Positions 25,038 to 35,739 of a stretch of DNA of 64,000 nucleotides are shown in pieces. Under the pieces are notes generated by a model. The model had not been told where the DNA came from, ran no database searches, and saw only the letters and a program-made list of their open reading frames with translations. The position numbers were made by a program, and so were the translations under genes. Origin of the DNA: Zygnema circumcarinatum (Eukaryota; Streptophyta; Zygnematophyceae; Zygnematales; Zygnemataceae). Position 1 is the first letter of the stretch, and the number at the start of each line of letters is the position of its first letter. The stretch spans positions 3,807,994 through 3,871,993 of the forward strand of contig CM074807.1 in assembly GCA_037447605.1 (NCBI GenBank), read 5' to 3'.

Positions 25038-26023
25038 GGAAAATTCTATTCTCACACCTTTTTTGTCTACACGCAGGCCTCTTTTCGCCGGGCAGATTTT
25101 AAAATAGCACAAAAAAAGAACACACCTTTCACACCTTTTCACCCTTTTTTCTTTCACCTTTTTTTTCACACCTTTTTGGAATCGATACACACCTTTCTCC
25201 GTCGGGCAGATTTTACCCCTTCTTGTTTTTTTCAGAGAAAAAAATATCGGCCTGCCCGAATCCTCTCCGAGCGGAAGATCCGTCCGCCACGAGATCGTTC
25301 GCGGGTGGCCGTCCTTCACACGTGACTCTACACCGTCGATTCTAGCTCAGATCGCACCACGGCAGATCGGCAGATCGGCAGCACCGGGCTTGGTCACACG
25401 CCCACGTGTCCCACCCAAGCAAGCTCAAAGGTCCGTACACAAGTCGTACGGTCGCAGCTTCGAGGAAAGTCTAAATTCCTTAACATTGAGAGCTTGAACC
25501 AATCACCATCTGCCGCGTGCGCGTATTAGACGTGGCAAACTGTGATTGGTACATGCACTCAATGACGTTTTTTTGACTTTCCTCGAAGCTGCGCCTTATG
25601 TACGGTCCATTGAGCCGGCTTGGGTGGGACACGTGGGACAGAGAACGGCTGCTGATCGAACGGTGATCTGCCATGGTGTGAACTGCGTGAAAATCGACGG
25701 CGGGAACTTATTGCACGTGTAAAGGACGGCCACCCGCGAACGATCTCGTGGCGGACGGATCTTCCGCTCCGAGCGGATTCGGGCAGGCAGATATTTTTTT
25801 CTCTGAAAATATAAGATGAGTAAAATCTGCCCGACGGAAAAAGGTGCTCACGGCGCTCGGCCGCTCAGGACTAGTAGCGTGTATCGATTCCAAAAAGATG
25901 TGAAAAAAAAGGTGAAAAAAAAGGTGAAAAAAAAAGGTGTGTTCCTTTTTTGTCTATTTTAAAATCTGCCCGGCGAAATGAGGTCTGTGTGTAGACAAAA
26001 AAGGTGTGAGAGTAGAATTTTCC
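25038..26023. mobile_element. Foldback element with 9-bp target duplication (MULE-like), nested in element A
   Basis: 986 bp, starting GGAAAATTCTATTCTCACACC and ending with its reverse complement, flanked by identical 9-bp copies TATCATCAG (25029-25037, 26024-26032). Element B lacks the insertion and so gives the empty site. The arms are inverted repeats of roughly 440 bp each (for example gcggacggatcttccg and its complement; GGGCAGATTTTA on both sides), leaving a loop of about 100 bp near 25477-25577. Nine-bp duplications and very long terminal repeats are typical of Mutator-like foldback elements. No gene or transposase is visible inside. Confidence 0.82.
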
Positions 26024-26208
26024 TATCATCAGATATCGAGTTGACCGTACATATCAACTTGTCCGTACACATGCTCACTAGGGTTCGTACACACCTACCC
26101 TCGTGACGACTGCCCAAAAAGTACAATGTACAGTATCAAAGTCGTACGGATATAACGCAAAAACACATGTAATACCATTGTCACTATATATATAAGATGA
26201 CAAACGGG

Positions 26209-27048
26209 CAGGCCTCTTCAAATAGGGGAGATCCCCTAAATATCGTAAATAGCTTATTTATGTAAGATTTTGAGATTAGTTTACGTGATTTCAACTTAAA
26301 TACCACACAAGCCCCAAAAAAGCATTTTTTTGGTTAAAGACAAAAAGGAAATGAATTGCAGTTGCAACCACGATAGCAATGATGTATATGAACTTTACTT
26401 GTTGGTATAACAACACGGCTTTAGAAACTGGTGCAACCTCTTTGACTCTTATAGATTGGTAAATTTTACCAATCAATTAGAACAACTGTGCATTTGGCAA
26501 TCACAACATATAGTTGCTTATTCAAAAACCCAATTGCACTGAAACTTTGTAGATCCAATCCTAAGCTCTCTATTTCCTTTTCCATCCATCATTAATTACT
26601 CCAAGTATCACTTTAGAATCCATCATAGTCTTGAAAAGGTGTAGTCACAAAAGAAAAACTGAAATAGGAACTAAAATTAGAAATGAAATGAAAAATGGTC
26701 TCACTCCCTTAGGAGTTTTAGGCTGATCAAGACAGCTATAGAAGTGATGCAAACTACTCAAAGAGACCCTCGACGAGTGTTCAAACTATCAAACCGTTTG
26801 CAGTGAAGAATGCCTTCCAATGAAAAGTCTGTCAACCTCTTTCGAAACTCGTCTTTCTCCCATCCAATTACTGAAAAATCAGACTCGACGGTAGCAATGT
26901 TGGGAAATGATGAAGCAAGGTCTGCACAAAATTCTCGTCCGTACGTGTACGGTTTCGTCCGTACAGTCCATATTTACGTGTTTTTACAAAACCAAGTTAG
27001 GGGACAGTCCCCTATCTTAAGCCGAAATCCCCTATTTGAAGAGGCCTG
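26209..27048. mobile_element. hAT-like non-autonomous element with 8-bp target duplication, nested in element A
   Basis: 840 bp with 20-bp terminal inverted repeats CAGGCCTCTTCAAATAGGGG, flanked by identical 8-bp copies CAAACGGG (26201-26208, 27049-27056). Element B carries a single uninterrupted CAAACGGG, confirming the insertion. The CAGG start and 8-bp duplication fit hAT. The interior is AT-rich with no recognisable transposase. Confidence 0.82.
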
Positions 27049-27129
27049 CAAACGGGTCATTACCGATATAGTGACACAAATTTGTGGGGACCGACACAGC
27101 CACTATAACGTGATTAGACTGTACTTTGA

Positions 27130-27604
27130 CAGGCTACTCACGTTATAGTGACCGTGTCGGTCCCCACATATTTGTGTCACTATATTCGTAATGACCCGTT
27201 TGTCATTTCACATGTATAGTGACAATCTGATTATAGATTGTTTTTGCGGTGTCCGTACACCTTTGATACCGTACATTGTACTTTTTGGGCAGTCGTCATC
27301 TGGGTAGGTGTGTACGAACCCTAGTGAGCATGTGTACGGTCAAGTTGATGTGTGCGGTCAAGTTGATATCTGACGGTATTTGTCGATAATGTGTACGGTC
27401 CCTGTATATATCTAACGTATATTCCGATACATGGGTGGATAATATCGAGATTTTGAATGTATAATAACAATTAGTGCTTTTCAAATGTCATTATATCCGT
27501 AATTGTGTCACTGCTGGCGCAGGATCTGCAGTAGTGCAGTCCCGTTCACGTCAGTATATCCAAGTTGTTATTATAAACAATGTCACTATAACGAGAGTAG
27601 CCTG
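27130..27604. mobile_element. Element B: pogo/mariner-like MITE without insertions
   Basis: 475 bp with ends CAGGCTACTCACGTTATAGT and its near reverse complement (..ACGAGAGTAGCCTG). The right flank is TA (27605-27606); the left flank reads GA, so the left TA copy has mutated. It is in inverted orientation relative to element A and only eight bases away from it. Its interior contains both empty sites of the elements nested in A. Confidence 0.78.
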
Positions 27605-27606
27605 TA

Positions 27607-28107
27607 CTTCGCTGCTACCACTAAAACTGATACAGACACTTGGACAGATTTTTAAAAATAAAAAAACCGGCTAAACACTCGCTTATACAATTATGAAGTC
27701 GGCAAAAAAGCTAACGCTAGACTAGTCTACGTGCTCGTTTCAGTACATAAGAAGACCTACCGGCTCAATATTATGGGGCACTATAGCTTAGCAAGGGGAT
27801 CACTCTTCCCTACGGACTCACCGTCGTCAAAACGGTGGGGAGTACTCCCGATATGCAATATCTAGTCTGACCCCGGCTGCCCATAATGGCGCCCCTTCTC
27901 AAAGGCTCAGGCCCAATAATAAAAATGAAAGAACTTCAGCCTCGCCTTAACAATCAGTTCGGGCTGAGGAGGGAGGTGAGGGGAGGGGTAACTCTCTAGG
28001 GACTATTAACAGATATACAACAGAAAAACAACATTCTCTCTAAGTTAAGTAGCAGGAAGTAAAGGGTCCATGTCTCTCAATGCGGGGGTGTTCAAACAAA
28101 GTTCGCC
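27607..28107. other. 3' flank of DENN-domain gene
   Basis: Lies between element B and the stop codon of the minus-strand DENN gene, so it probably includes that gene's 3' UTR. Nothing else was seen. Confidence 0.4.
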
Positions 28108-31100
28108 CTAAGCCCGGAGCCGCAGAAGCGCCTGAAGGAACCTCACGTCGGCCCGCCCCATTTGTGCACTATGGAGAAGCTCCGTCAGTCCCTCAGAGGA
28201 GGTCATTACATCCGCATTTGCAAAGGAGATTGCCCTCCAAAAGCTGCTGTTCATGGCAGCCACCCGCTCCAACTGCTGCTCCATGCCCAGGGCAGAGGCA
28301 TACACATGCTGCACAGGACAACACAGTCACAAGGGTCGGCTCTCAAGTAGATGAAATCGTCGAAGACCCACATCGAGGTGGTCGAAGTCATGAAGAAAAC
28401 TTGGAGTAAGGAAGGGAGGGAGGGAGGGAGGGAGGGGAGGAAGGGAGGGGAGGGAAGGGGAGGTGAGGGGAGAGTAGGCATGCTAGCTACGCCTGTAGAG
28501 CGAGCTTGCATTGTCTGCTGAAGTATGCAAGCTGAAGGAAAAGCGAAGAAGGTGGGTGCATAAGCAAGCTTGCTTTCTAAATCAGATCGAGCAAACACAT
28601 GCGAGCACTGTCCTTGCGTTTGCTTCAACTAGGATTCTTCAACAGAGCGAGCAAGTTCATGCGAGAGTGCCTGTCTGGAAGGGAAGGAGAGAGAGAGAGG
28701 AGAGAGAGAAAGCTCATTCCTAGTCGTAAACATTACAGCCAGCACCATATAAGTAGCATGTGTACACCTTACCTGGCTAGGAGGACAGCAGGAACAGGGG
28801 AACTGTTCTAAAGTAGGGGTGCACCAAACTGTGCTGCGTGTTTTCTGCTTCAAACCGCACAGATAACGGAACCGTGCACGGTCACTCGGCGTTAAACGGA
28901 GCTCTTCACGCAGTTCAGGAGATGGAACAGTAAAATCCCATTTACCATCTGGAGGACAACCAAAAGAAAATCAAAATCAAATCAAAACAAACAAAATCTC
29001 CCATGTATTCAGACGCTTCGTCAATAGGGAGCCGATGTTGTTGGAGTTCGTGGAGTTCTTAACGGATTCGAACTCATGTGTCTATAGAGCATCAACTCAG
29101 AAAAAAGGTGCTGAGGACGAACTTTAAGGAGAATTAAACTATGTATATACCTTTTGCCTCAACAAGAACATCCCACAACTTCCGTTTGTGCTTCAAAATT
29201 GCTTCCGATGTGCCTGCATCCACCAATTAATGAGTGAGGCAGTCAGCAGCCTGAAACATGTGAGTTTTTGAAACGCATTACTTGGTTTCCAGCAGACTCT
29301 GCAGAATAAAATATAGAATGAAGGGACGACTGGGAGTTGCGACCTAAGCAGAAATACTTCGACACGCCACATACATCAATTGTTACTAAAATTGACGTAT
29401 GAGAAAAAAGCACGCATGCCTGGATGTACATTAAAAGAATAACAATAGGTTCAATCAAGGGGATAAGGAAAATCCGACAAAAACAGGGGCGCAAAGGAGT
29501 GGGAGTGAGAGAAGGTTTGGGAGGAAGTAAAAGCAGAAGAGAGGGAGGGTATGTGTGTGTGAGAGAGAGAGAGAGAGAAAGAGTGAGAGGGAGAGGGAGA
29601 GAGAAGAAGAAGGGGGATGACGGTGAAACATACGGTCAAGCTCATAGTTGCAATAGCAAACTAAAGCAACAATGAACTGGGCAAGGAATCAAATAGTGAG
29701 AGATGAGGAGCTTACACGCAACATAGGAGGAGAAGCTGCTCATTAGATCTGCATCGTTGAGACCGATAGAGAAGAGGGGCAAAACAGAAGGAGCAGACCC
29801 TCTCTGACTGCCAGTAGAGTGGTTACTATTACTGCTTCCGTTGGATGAGGGAGAGGAGATACCATGAACAAGAGCGCAGGTGGATAAAACTGCAGGAAAG
29901 GTAGCATAGACGTATCTTCAGTATCTGCTAGATTATTTCAAACAGCTTAACAGACCCTGAAACACCAGAAATTCAGACATAGAAACCAATACTAAGTTAC
30001 TACTCTCGCTGAGTCGCCCTAGAGGCCTTATTTGCAGATGAGCAATGCAGCTAACATGGACCTATGATGACTGACAAATGTTTCCGCCAAAGAAAAATAA
30101 GAGAACAGCTGCAACAAGATTGACAAGGGGTGATGGATAGAACAGAGTAATGATTCAGACTTCGGTTTGAATGGCACACCAAGATCACATGAAAAACTGA
30201 CAGGCGGTGGAGAGCTGTCGGAATTTCGCAAAATGAGCTCAACGAAGAGCGCAGAATGCACAAAGACGAGCAAGGGGGACAGCAGATCAGAAAAAGTTTA
30301 TTATTGAAGGACAAGATGCAACACTGAAAATGATGATTAGCGACAGTAGTTGTACCTTGAAAGGCAAAGAATCTACAACCCGTGGGGAAAACAAATCAAT
30401 GGACTGGAACTTATATGTATGATTGTCAGCCAATGACCAATTTCAGATGATGAAAGTTATCGGTAAATGACAATCGCCAACAGTAACCTCCTCTTTATGC
30501 TAGTATTTGCAGATAATGAGAGTAGAGATAGCCAAGGAGCTTACAAAAAGAGCACGCGACATTGAAGAAGCAGCGCTTTCCACAGAGTAATCCCAAAGAC
30601 CCCTGCCATGACCAAAAGGGCGCATTTCCACCTCAGCTGGAGGACTCAGCTTTCTCCCAGACTCTCCTTTTCTTGCTCACTGACAAGAAAAGTTATTTTT
30701 AAGGTTTTCCAAAACCCATTCAGACAAAGGAAAGCGCATGGATACTCACCAAACTCATTCACGAATTCTCCAAATATGTCGGGAGGGGGTAAAGGAAATG
30801 TTGATGCTGACGCAGGCGTGGGGGGCCCTGCCTGAAATGGAGGAGGAGGACTGTCTACACTAAGCAGGCGGAGAAGGACGGGTGAATTGGGGCGTGCTCT
30901 GGTAGAGCACTGCCGAGCAGCTTCTGAGCGAAGGAGAGGAAGGCAGTGAGCAAGTGGGAGCAGACTGCTGGCGAGGGCCCCTACACTGCAGGAGAGTCAC
31001 AACCTTCCTCCTTTCAGTGCTGAAGGAAAATGAATGAATGAATGAATGAATGAATGTTTGGCATCTCAAACATAAGGTGTAAGGAATGGTAGACGTAGTC

Positions 31101-33787
31101 TTGATGATCTGTTAACTGATTTTAGGAAGATGGCCTCTCACCTGCGCATTCGGGCGTGCCGTTCCTTCCTGGCGGATTCTGAAGTTGGAAGCATCAGTCT
31201 GCATCCTCCAAACCGAATCAAAATCGTGAGCAGGCATAAGTCAATCGTACTATACTCATCGTAACAGATGAACAATTTATCATGTCAAAGCTGATCTCCT
31301 CAGAAAAGTGACAAACAAGGAATTGCAAGTTGAACAATAAAGGTAGCCTCACGAGTCAGCACATATAATGAAATAAACATCCAACACTCTCAAGCCAACA
31401 ATCTCTTCTTTCAGTGGTAGACAAAGTCTTGCCACTGGCGTATTAGGCCTTCGGGGCATCAGCTTGCGGGATAGCAAGACTATACGTCTACCGACATTGT
31501 TCTGACAAATGTCATTTGGGGCATCAAACCGATGTGATCAAGCAATGCTCACCGATGAAAAGCAGCTATTCCAAACAAAGCTCCATGCCGAAAATACCTG
31601 CACAAACACAGCTCTCCACAGAATGTCAGGGGCGCGTAGAAACCGTGCGGCCTTCAAAAATCAGCAATTCAAGTCCTGAAATAGGATTGGTGCCTACATT
31701 CCGGCCACAAGCACACACATCTTGAGCCATTGCATTGCTGGAAGGATCTGTGCGTTAATGGCATGCTGAAAACCGAAGCATTCTACTGGAATGAAGGAAT
31801 GAGCTTTTGCGCTGGAGAGTGTGGCGTCATTCTCTCAAGGGTGATGCCAAAAGTATCCTAAGGACTTTGACCGCATCACTCCGGCTGATTGGAGTAGCCT
31901 GCGGTGTTGGTGGTCTATTTACCCAGCAGAGCCAGTAAATGAACCGATAATAGCTAGCCATCCAGGTATGGGGCTTCCCTTCAGGATTGCCATGACTCCC
32001 TGAACTAAACGTTTGTCTCGTATAGACATGCTTGTCTAAAGTAGGATTCTGCCTCCGCCCACCATTAATTTTTGAATTTTGTTTCCAGACGCCTCTACCT
32101 CATGTGACTTAAATATGACACTGGCAGGTCATAAGAAGCTCCAAGGACACACTCGACTTGGGCTGATTAGAGAAAAATGAAGCAACGAGGAGGAGAAAAT
32201 GAACGGGAAATCCTACTAGAAATCAAGTTTGTGAAAACAAGAGGAGAAGCTAACGCAATTGCGCCATGACGGATGGCAGACTATTGCATTAAACAGGATA
32301 CCTCGGACAGAAAGAGGCTGAGGGGAGGCTTGATGGTTTTTAGAGAACTTCAAGGTAGGATGCTGGAGGAAATAGTACGAAAAGGAAAGACTGTGACCTT
32401 TGGGGCAATGGTGACTTCCATGCTCGCATTTTGTCATTTTAGGAAAGAACTCGGAACCCGGAAACATATCATCGAGAAATGAACTTGGAATATGACAGGC
32501 ATGTAACTTACAGGCAGTCTTCCTCCATGTTATGAATCCCTGCAGGGAGAGCTCGGAACTCCAGCCCATGAGGAGAAAACGATTCTGGTGTTGGGCATAA
32601 AGGCTTCAGGCTTCTGCTGTCTTGAGTTCGCTCAGAGTCCCACAAGCTTTGACACCATTCCAATGTGTTGCCTGCAAAAGAGGCGCTGTAATCCCATAAC
32701 TAAAACACGCCTAAAACAGGGCCAGTGTGCCTCAGAATCCATTCGCCACAATCTTTCAAATCCGCAATCTGCATATTGTTGTGTGAACGAGGGTACAAAA
32801 GTAAGAAGGGTAAAAAAGAATCCGCAAAAGCCCCCTTGGGCTACCAATGCCCATCACTCACCTACATGATTGTCAAATGAAACGGTAAAAACAGCCACTA
32901 TACGTCCTTTTACGTCGTTTGTGATGTCATCTTGAGATACTGATTCCTCTGTGCTCAAATAACTCTCTAATTGACCGCCTCCTGCCCCGTTCACAACCTT
33001 CAGGGGCCTCAGGCTCTCCGCCATCGAAGCTGGTATTCGAATCCTGAAGCACAAAACACCACCCCATGCGCGTGGGAGGACCGTCCAGTCGTAAGCATGG
33101 GAACGTATAAGGACTGTGCTCTGACATGAATAAGTGCGCAAAACCTGTCCGCAAGTTTAGGCTGGATTCGACAGCTTCGCAACAATTAAAAAAAACTTGT
33201 ACATCAGCGGGGAGCAGCACGAGGCGAAAACAAGAGGCAGTCAGCAGCTTATGTTTCTTCGGAAATGCCAACTTGTCCTGGCCAACTACAATATTGATTA
33301 TACTAGCAATAGCCTTGCAGGACCAGTGCTTTGACTGAGTACTGCGATATAAACGCTAGTCTGTCCCGTTTCCATCATTTTCTAAATATCGTCCTTTATG
33401 CGCCCCTCCTTTAGCAGCAGCAGAATGGAAGTATGGCATGCAAACTACCTCTCTGCATTGTATCGTTTAGTAGTTTTCAACACTAAAATCTGCGTAAAAA
33501 AAAAGCCTAAGTTCTCCTTTACCCAAGCCAGCTGTTTCGCCATAGGGCTCTCTTCGTTCCGTAACTTTCAACAAACCTAGTCTCCTATGAGTCTGCCAAG
33601 GAGGAAACAGAAGGGCTCTGCAATGTCACCCTGCACGCCATTCATCCCCTGAGGGATTTCCCGTCAGATGCTTGCGGTCATCAAACTCTGAAGAAATCCG
33701 AAGCTCGTCATCTTCCTCCACCTGTGCCGAGTCCTTGTAAAGAAGAGGCTCCGCGAGCGAGGGAAGCAGCCGCTTCATGCTGCCCAT
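28108..33787 (-). CDS. DENN domain protein, DENND11/LCHN type
   Basis: Twelve exons (5' to 3'): 33787-33630, 33043-32862, 32671-32512, 31597-31553, 31198-31142, 30985-30750, 30602-30545, 30214-30180, 29889-29716, 29213-29151, 28948-28773, 28308-28108; 514 aa. Every junction keeps frame. Recognisable pieces, in order, are RIVAVFTVSFDNHVGNTLEWC, YFRHGALFGIAAF, ERHARMRSVGALASSL, FGITLWKALLLQCRVLFFSPPPV, NDADLMSSFSSYVACTSEAIL and KRKLWDVLVEAK. They follow the layout of animal DENND11 (formerly LCHN/KIAA1147; [75 protein letters not shown]). DENN proteins act as exchange factors or partners of Rab GTPases; that role is family-based inference. Four exons are only 35-63 nt. The least certain junctions are around the 35-nt exon and the 28948-28773 exon. 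The final exon is a helical, Leu-rich stretch. Confidence 0.78.
28406..28474. repeat. (GGGA)n simple repeat in DENN gene intron
   Basis: Purine-rich run of GGGA/GGAGG units in the last intron of the DENN gene; on the minus strand it is a pyrimidine tract upstream of the last acceptor. Confidence 0.9.
29553..29606. repeat. (GT)n(GA)n simple repeat in DENN gene intron
   Basis: Short GTGTGT run followed by about 20 GA-type dinucleotides with interruptions. Confidence 0.9.
31030..31056. repeat. (ATGA)n microsatellite in DENN gene intron
   Basis: About seven perfect tetranucleotide units (tgaatgaatgaatgaatg). Confidence 0.9.
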
Positions 33788-34180
33788 GTCTGCCAGCCGC
33801 CCTGCCCTGCGCCTGCCTGCCTCACTCCCTGCCAAGGCTAAGTACCGTCGTCAGAAAGCCACCAAGACGGAGGAGAGAGCAGCAGCAGCGGCAGGAGTCT
33901 GGGAATATGGAACGCTCAGCTCTTCGGCAGAGCCGGCCTAACTTCCTGCACACGGGGGCCTTCTTCCATTGTCGGCATTTTCCAATGGGAACTCGCCACG
34001 TAGGCGACTTTGTGCACGTGACACATTCCATTGGACGATGCTCCATTTCCGCTGTGCGCGTAACATTGGCGAACCCCACCCTCGCTGTCTGCGTAAGCGG
34101 GCTTTCTGCGTCGCTAGACGACAAAAGTACCTCATGCTTTAAAGAGGGGCCGCCGTCCATTCCGCAGAGGCTTGGCGCGT
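33788..34180. promoter_or_regulatory. Upstream region of DENN-domain gene
   Basis: About 390 bp of moderately GC-rich sequence between the DENN start codon and a transposon. It should contain the promoter or 5' UTR. The open frame crossing 33724-34221 on the plus strand is a shadow. Confidence 0.4.
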
Positions 34181-34261
34181 ATTCTGGCTATAGATCCGTA
34201 TGTATCAAACGCGTGTATTAATACACTGTATAATATCATGGTATCCCTTCTACCCTTTCGC

Positions 34262-34850
34262 TCCCTTGTGGTATCCAGACTTGTGCTGATGGAATTGGTA
34301 TTCGTGTTTTAGGCTGCCCTTTCGGCGTTGCATCTTATGTTGATCGTTTTGTTGATGATGCTTTGGTTGAGGATACGTCTCAGGTCGATGAGCTTCCACA
34401 TCTTTCAGATCCTCAGGTGGCTTTTTCTTTGCTTACTCGTTGTTTTGCTTTGCGTCCGTCATACCTTTTGCGAACTCTCCCTCCTAACCCTGCTTTCCTT
34501 GAGTCATTGCAATCTTTCGATGAGCGTTTGTTTTCTGTATGTCATCGCCTTTTGGGTCCTGGTATTTTCGATCGACCGGAGGGTCCGCTTGCACGTACGC
34601 AAGCCTCGCTCCCTATTTCGGCGGGCGGTTTAGGTCTCATCCCGACAGTTCGTGTGGCGCCTTCTGCGTTTTGGGTAGTTGGGCTCTCGTTGCTCCTATT
34701 TTGGCTTCGCGTTTTATTGTGGNNNNNNNNNNGGTGACCGTGTTGGTGGACTTCCGCCGCTCCCTCCTCGCGACGTGCCTCACATCGGTGACCTTCGCGG
34801 CTGCTTCTAGGGCTGCGTTGTTGTGCCTAGGCGTAGTTTTCCGCTCCTAG
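34262..34850 (+). pseudogene. Reverse transcriptase C-terminal relic of a non-LTR retroelement
   Basis: The frame beginning near 34273 reads CADGIGIRVLGCPFGVASYV, later FALRPSYLLRTLPPNPAF and ISAGGLGLIPTVRVAPSAF, the pattern found after the catalytic core in plant non-LTR (LINE-like) reverse transcriptases (GI.VLG.P.G, YLLRT.PP, GGLGL.S). The frame then shifts: the continuation VLGSWALVAPILASRF is in a different frame from about 34670. The assembly gap at 34723-34732 interrupts it. The catalytic YxDD part is missing, so this is a 5'-truncated, broken copy. Confidence 0.65.
34723..34732. other. Assembly gap (10 N)
   Basis: Ten N bases inside the retroelement relic; true gap size is unknown. 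Confidence 1.
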
Positions 34851-34868
34851 CTTCGTTTTATTGTGTTT

Positions 34869-34960
34869 CGGTCCTTTGTGACCAGTCCTTCGTGGTTCCA
34901 CATTTTGCCTTTATCCATGTAAATTTGATGGCCTCGCCATCGCGAGTTCAATGAAAGTTT
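34869..34960 (+). mobile_element. 3' tail of the retroelement with GATGGC hairpin (copy 2)
   Basis: After the broken reverse transcriptase comes GACCAGTCCTTCGTGGTTCC, then TTTATCCATGTAAATTTGAT and the hairpin GATGGCctcGCCATC, ending CGAGTTCAATGAAAG. The same block in reverse orientation is found at 10385-10475, 46052-46145 and 63526-63568. This copy is the only one next to coding remains and so defines the family. Confidence 0.7.
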
Positions 34961-35512
34961 GCGTTACAGTCTGTATAATACATGCGTATTATACAACATT
35001 TTAAAAATACAGTGTATTTTTAATGTATTTAACGTATTTTTTTTATTTTCGTGGTTAGTTGAACAAAATTTGATTATAATATTGAAATTCCAGAACTTGC
35101 CAAGTCACGTCACTTGCCAAACACTCAACACGTGTGACTTGGTCCGTACACGTTCGTACACTCATTCCGTACATAATTTCCGTGCGGGTCTATGTTCCGA
35201 TTGTACGGCTGTTAACAGTTGCGTTAAGGTATTATACAGTGTATAATACAGTATTAATACTGTATTATACATTGTATCGAACCTCAAAGTGTATAATACG
35301 GATCTATAATTCTGGCCTAAATTCGCTGTCAGGTGACGTCATCATTCCTCAAGTTTATCGCTCTGTAGCGGTCATGCGGTAGCCTGTGGCGCTTTGATGA
35401 CGTCAGGAGACGAGCCGGCCTTGTTGGGGCTCTGGCAGGCAGGTGGTGGTCGCGGACTCGCGGTAGTACTGTATGCCAAAAAGGAGGCGTGATCCCGGAG
35501 GGCTGTGTATGT

Positions 35513-35739
35513 CATGGCATGGCATGGCATGGCATAGCATGGCATGGCATGGCATGGCATAGCATAGCATGGCATGGCATGGCATAGCATGGCATGGCAT
35601 GGCATAGCATGGCATGGCATGGCATGGCATGGCATGGCATAGCATGGCATGGCATGGCATAGCATGGCATGGCATGGCATGGCATGGCATAGCATGGCAT
35701 AGCATGGCATGGCATAGCATGGCATGGCATAGCATGGCA
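35513..35739. repeat. (GGCAT)n pentanucleotide array
   Basis: About 45 units of GGCAT with a regular minority of AGCAT variants. A five-base unit without stop codons on the minus strand gives long open frames ([14 protein letters not shown]) in all three frames; these are not genes. Confidence 0.97.

Larger units (their letters stand above)
24795..27121. mobile_element. Element A: pogo/mariner-like MITE carrying two nested insertions
   Basis: Terminal inverted repeats CAGTCTAATCACGTTATAGT on both ends, flanked by TA (24793-24794 and 27122-27123). Removing the two nested elements (25038-26023 and 26209-27048, each with one target duplication) leaves about 480 bp, which aligns along its length with element B (475 bp). 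The repeat form CAGT..CGTTATA and the TA duplication resemble pogo/Tigger-type Tc1-mariner elements. No transposase frame is present. Confidence 0.82.
34189..35308. mobile_element. Transposon with 8-bp target duplication, carrying a retroelement relic
   Basis: Ends TATAGATCCGTAT and its reverse complement ATACGGATCTATA, flanked by identical 8-bp copies ATTCTGGC (34181-34188, 35309-35316). Sub-terminal sequence is built of short inverted repeats around GTATTATAC and TGTATAATAC. An 8-bp duplication fits hAT-like superfamilies, but the terminal motif does not decide it. A reverse-transcriptase relic with its own 3' tail sits inside (about 34250-34960), probably inserted later. The 10-N gap means the interior length is uncertain. 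Confidence 0.68.

Noticed and set aside
30028-30314. Two overlapping minus-strand frames at 30.0-30.3 kb as a longer DENN exon
   Set aside because: Only the 35-nt segment 30214-30180 joins in phase with both neighbours and gives FSPPPVSFSCDL; the longer frame does not connect.
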